Shown here piece by piece: positions 4,459 to 5,557 of a stretch of DNA of 5,557 nt. Every line of letters begins with the position of its first letter. The stretch's first letter is position 1. The notes beneath the pieces are model-generated. The model was given only the letters and a program-made list of their open reading frames with translations, had not been told where the DNA came from and ran no database searches. Position numbers and translations under genes: made by a program. The DNA comes from Microbacteriaceae bacterium (GTDB lineage: Bacteria; Actinomycetota; Actinomycetes; Actinomycetales; Microbacteriaceae). Location: assembly GCA_025463665.1 (NCBI GenBank), contig JAODAY010000116.1:1-5557 (forward strand). The letters are read 5' to 3'.

Positions 4459-5557
4459 ATGTTTGACGACGGTCTCACCAACCACGAGCACGACCGCAGT
4501 CGTCGTTCGATTGCACGCGCATTTGGCGGGCTTGCCATAGCCAGCGTTCTCGCGGGCGTGCTGGTTGCGACGAGTATCACGCCCATCGTCGCCGTCGCCG
4601 GCGTCGGCGTACGCGATTCCATAACGACGTTCGAGTCGCTCCCCGCTGACATCGCCATCACAGGAACCTCGCAGCGCAACCAGATTTTCGGCACGCGCGA
4701 CGGTCAAGCCGTGAAGATCGCCGACGTCTACGACCAGAACCGCGAGGTTCTGCCCTGGGACGACGTTTCTCCGTACCTCAAGGCCGCGGCGGTCGCCGCC
4801 GAGGACAACCGCTACTACGAGCACGGCGGCATCGACACGCAGTCGCTGATGCGCGCCGCCTTCGGCTATGTCACGGGTTCGGGTGATTCGGGCGGTTCGA
4901 CCATCACGATGCAACTCGTCAAGAACATTCGCATCAACGAGTCGCAGCAGCTGCCTACTCAGGAGGAGCGTGACGCGGCCTACGAGGAAGCGATCCGCAC
5001 GACTCCGGCGCGCAAGATCGAGGAAATGCGCCTCGCCATGGAGCTCGAGAAGAAGTACACCAAAGACGAGATTCTGCTCGCGTACCTCAACGTCGCGGGC
5101 TTCGGTCGAGCCACCTATGGCGTGGAAGCGGCGGCCGAGCGGTACTACAGCACCTCGGCGAAAGATCTCACCCTGGTGCAGGCGGCGAGCCTCATCGCCA
5201 TAGTGCAGGAGCCGAGTGCCCTCAACCTCGGTGCGGCAGAGAACTACCCACAAAACCTCATCCGCCGCGACTTCGTTCTCAACAACATGCTCGAACTGGG
5301 GCAGATCACGCCCGAGCAGCACGCCGAGGCGATCGCGACACCGATCGAGTCGTATGTCGCGCTCAAAGAGCCGACCAACGGATGCCTCTACGCCACTGCG
5401 GCGAAGTTCTTCTGTGACTATGTCGTGCGCAACGTTCCCTACATCACCGCACTCGGTGCCGATGAGGCGGAGCGCGGAGCCAACTGGAAGCGGGGCGGCT
5501 ACAAGGTCTACACGAGCCTCGACCTCAATCAGCAGGATGTAGCGCAGCAGCAGATCG
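4459..5557 (+). CDS. Class A penicillin-binding protein (GT51 transglycosylase / transpeptidase), C-terminus cut by window edge
   Basis: The 366 visible residues run off the right edge. A short charged cytoplasmic tail (1-20) with RSRR before the membrane is followed by one hydrophobic segment at about 23-50, giving the N-in, C-out topology of a bifunctional PBP. The GT51 domain, which polymerises lipid II into glycan strands outside the membrane, covers about 75-300. Its motifs are AAVAAEDNRYYEHGGID with catalytic Glu115, GGSTITMQLVKN at 145-156, RKIEE at 185-189 and EILLAYLNVAGFG at 204-216. An acidic loop at about 161-180 is inserted between motifs, as is common in actinobacterial PBPs. 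C309 and C319 lie in the extracytoplasmic linker and could form a disulfide. The piece GGYKVYTSLDLNQQ at 346-359 starts the linker to the penicillin-binding transpeptidase domain, expected beyond the window; without it the SxxK site cannot be confirmed. A ponA-type gene is likely, but the paralogue cannot be told from this half. Confidence 0.95.
   Translation, partial: MFDDGLTNHEHDRSRRSIARAFGGLAIASVLAGVLVATSITPIVAVAGVGVRDSITTFESLPADIAITGTSQRNQIFGTRDGQAVKIADVYDQNREVLPWDDVSPYLKAAAVAAEDNRYYEHGGIDTQSLMRAAFGYVTGSGDSGGSTITMQLVKNIRINESQQLPTQEERDAAYEEAIRTTPARKIEEMRLAMELEKKYTKDEILLAYLNVAGFGRATYGVEAAAERYYSTSAKDLTLVQAASLIAIVQEPSALNLGAAENYPQNLIRRDFVLNNMLELGQITPEQHAEAIATPIESYVALKEPTNGCLYATAAKFFCDYVVRNVPYITALGADEAERGANWKRGGYKVYTSLDLNQQDVAQQQI

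Noticed and set aside
4378..5322. A 314-codon minus-strand open frame
   Set aside because: It is the antisense shadow of the PBP gene, with no domain and no ribosome-binding site; the plus-strand frame carries intact GT51 motifs.
1..5557. A defence island, CRISPR array or mobile element around the nuclease-helicase
   Set aside because: No repeats of array type, transposase, integrase, attachment site or partner defence gene are visible. The neighbours are a VOC protein, a dead SDR and a PBP.

Overview
The window is high-GC DNA. Codons end mostly in G/C, ribosome-binding sites are AGGAG-like, and a TTG start and a probable leaderless start are present. The protein families (actinobacterial TM0106-type nuclease-helicase, VOC-TPR protein, class A PBP with a short charged N-terminus) point to an actinobacterium, most likely of the Microbacteriaceae type. 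This assignment is inferred from protein style and base composition, not from a marker gene.

Layout. Positions 1-3057, minus strand: a very large reading frame runs off the left edge. It encodes a TM0106-family protein that joins a RecB/Cas4-like nuclease with a probable Fe-S cluster, a YprB-like DEDD exonuclease domain and an SF1 helicase; 1019 residues are visible. Positions 3058-3135: a short intergenic spacer with a GC-rich hairpin and a TAACCT -10-like box. Positions 3136-3454, minus strand: the decayed remains of a short-chain dehydrogenase/reductase (SDR), with its N-terminal half missing and an internal deletion plus frameshift near the C-terminus. A perfect 10-bp hairpin lies next to that deletion. 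Positions 3455-3512: unassigned bases. Positions 3513-4226, minus strand: a complete VOC-fold (bleomycin-resistance-like) protein with a helical TPR-like tail, probably translated from a leaderless mRNA. Positions 4227-4458: a divergent intergenic region with a perfect GTTACGTAAC palindrome and a 7-bp inverted repeat. Positions 4459-5557, plus strand: the N-terminal 366 residues of a bifunctional class A penicillin-binding protein, with membrane anchor and glycosyltransferase domain, running off the right edge.

The genes do not form an obvious pathway. The nuclease-helicase is a nucleic-acid processing enzyme of uncharacterised role, the VOC-TPR protein may bind a small molecule or drug, the SDR is dead, and the PBP builds cell wall. 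The most notable points are the nuclease-exonuclease-helicase architecture, the scarred SDR with a hairpin at its deletion junction, and a near-identical 12-bp TAACCTGA(C/G)CGC box upstream of both intact minus-strand genes. I found no RNA gene, CRISPR array, insertion sequence or clear defence island.
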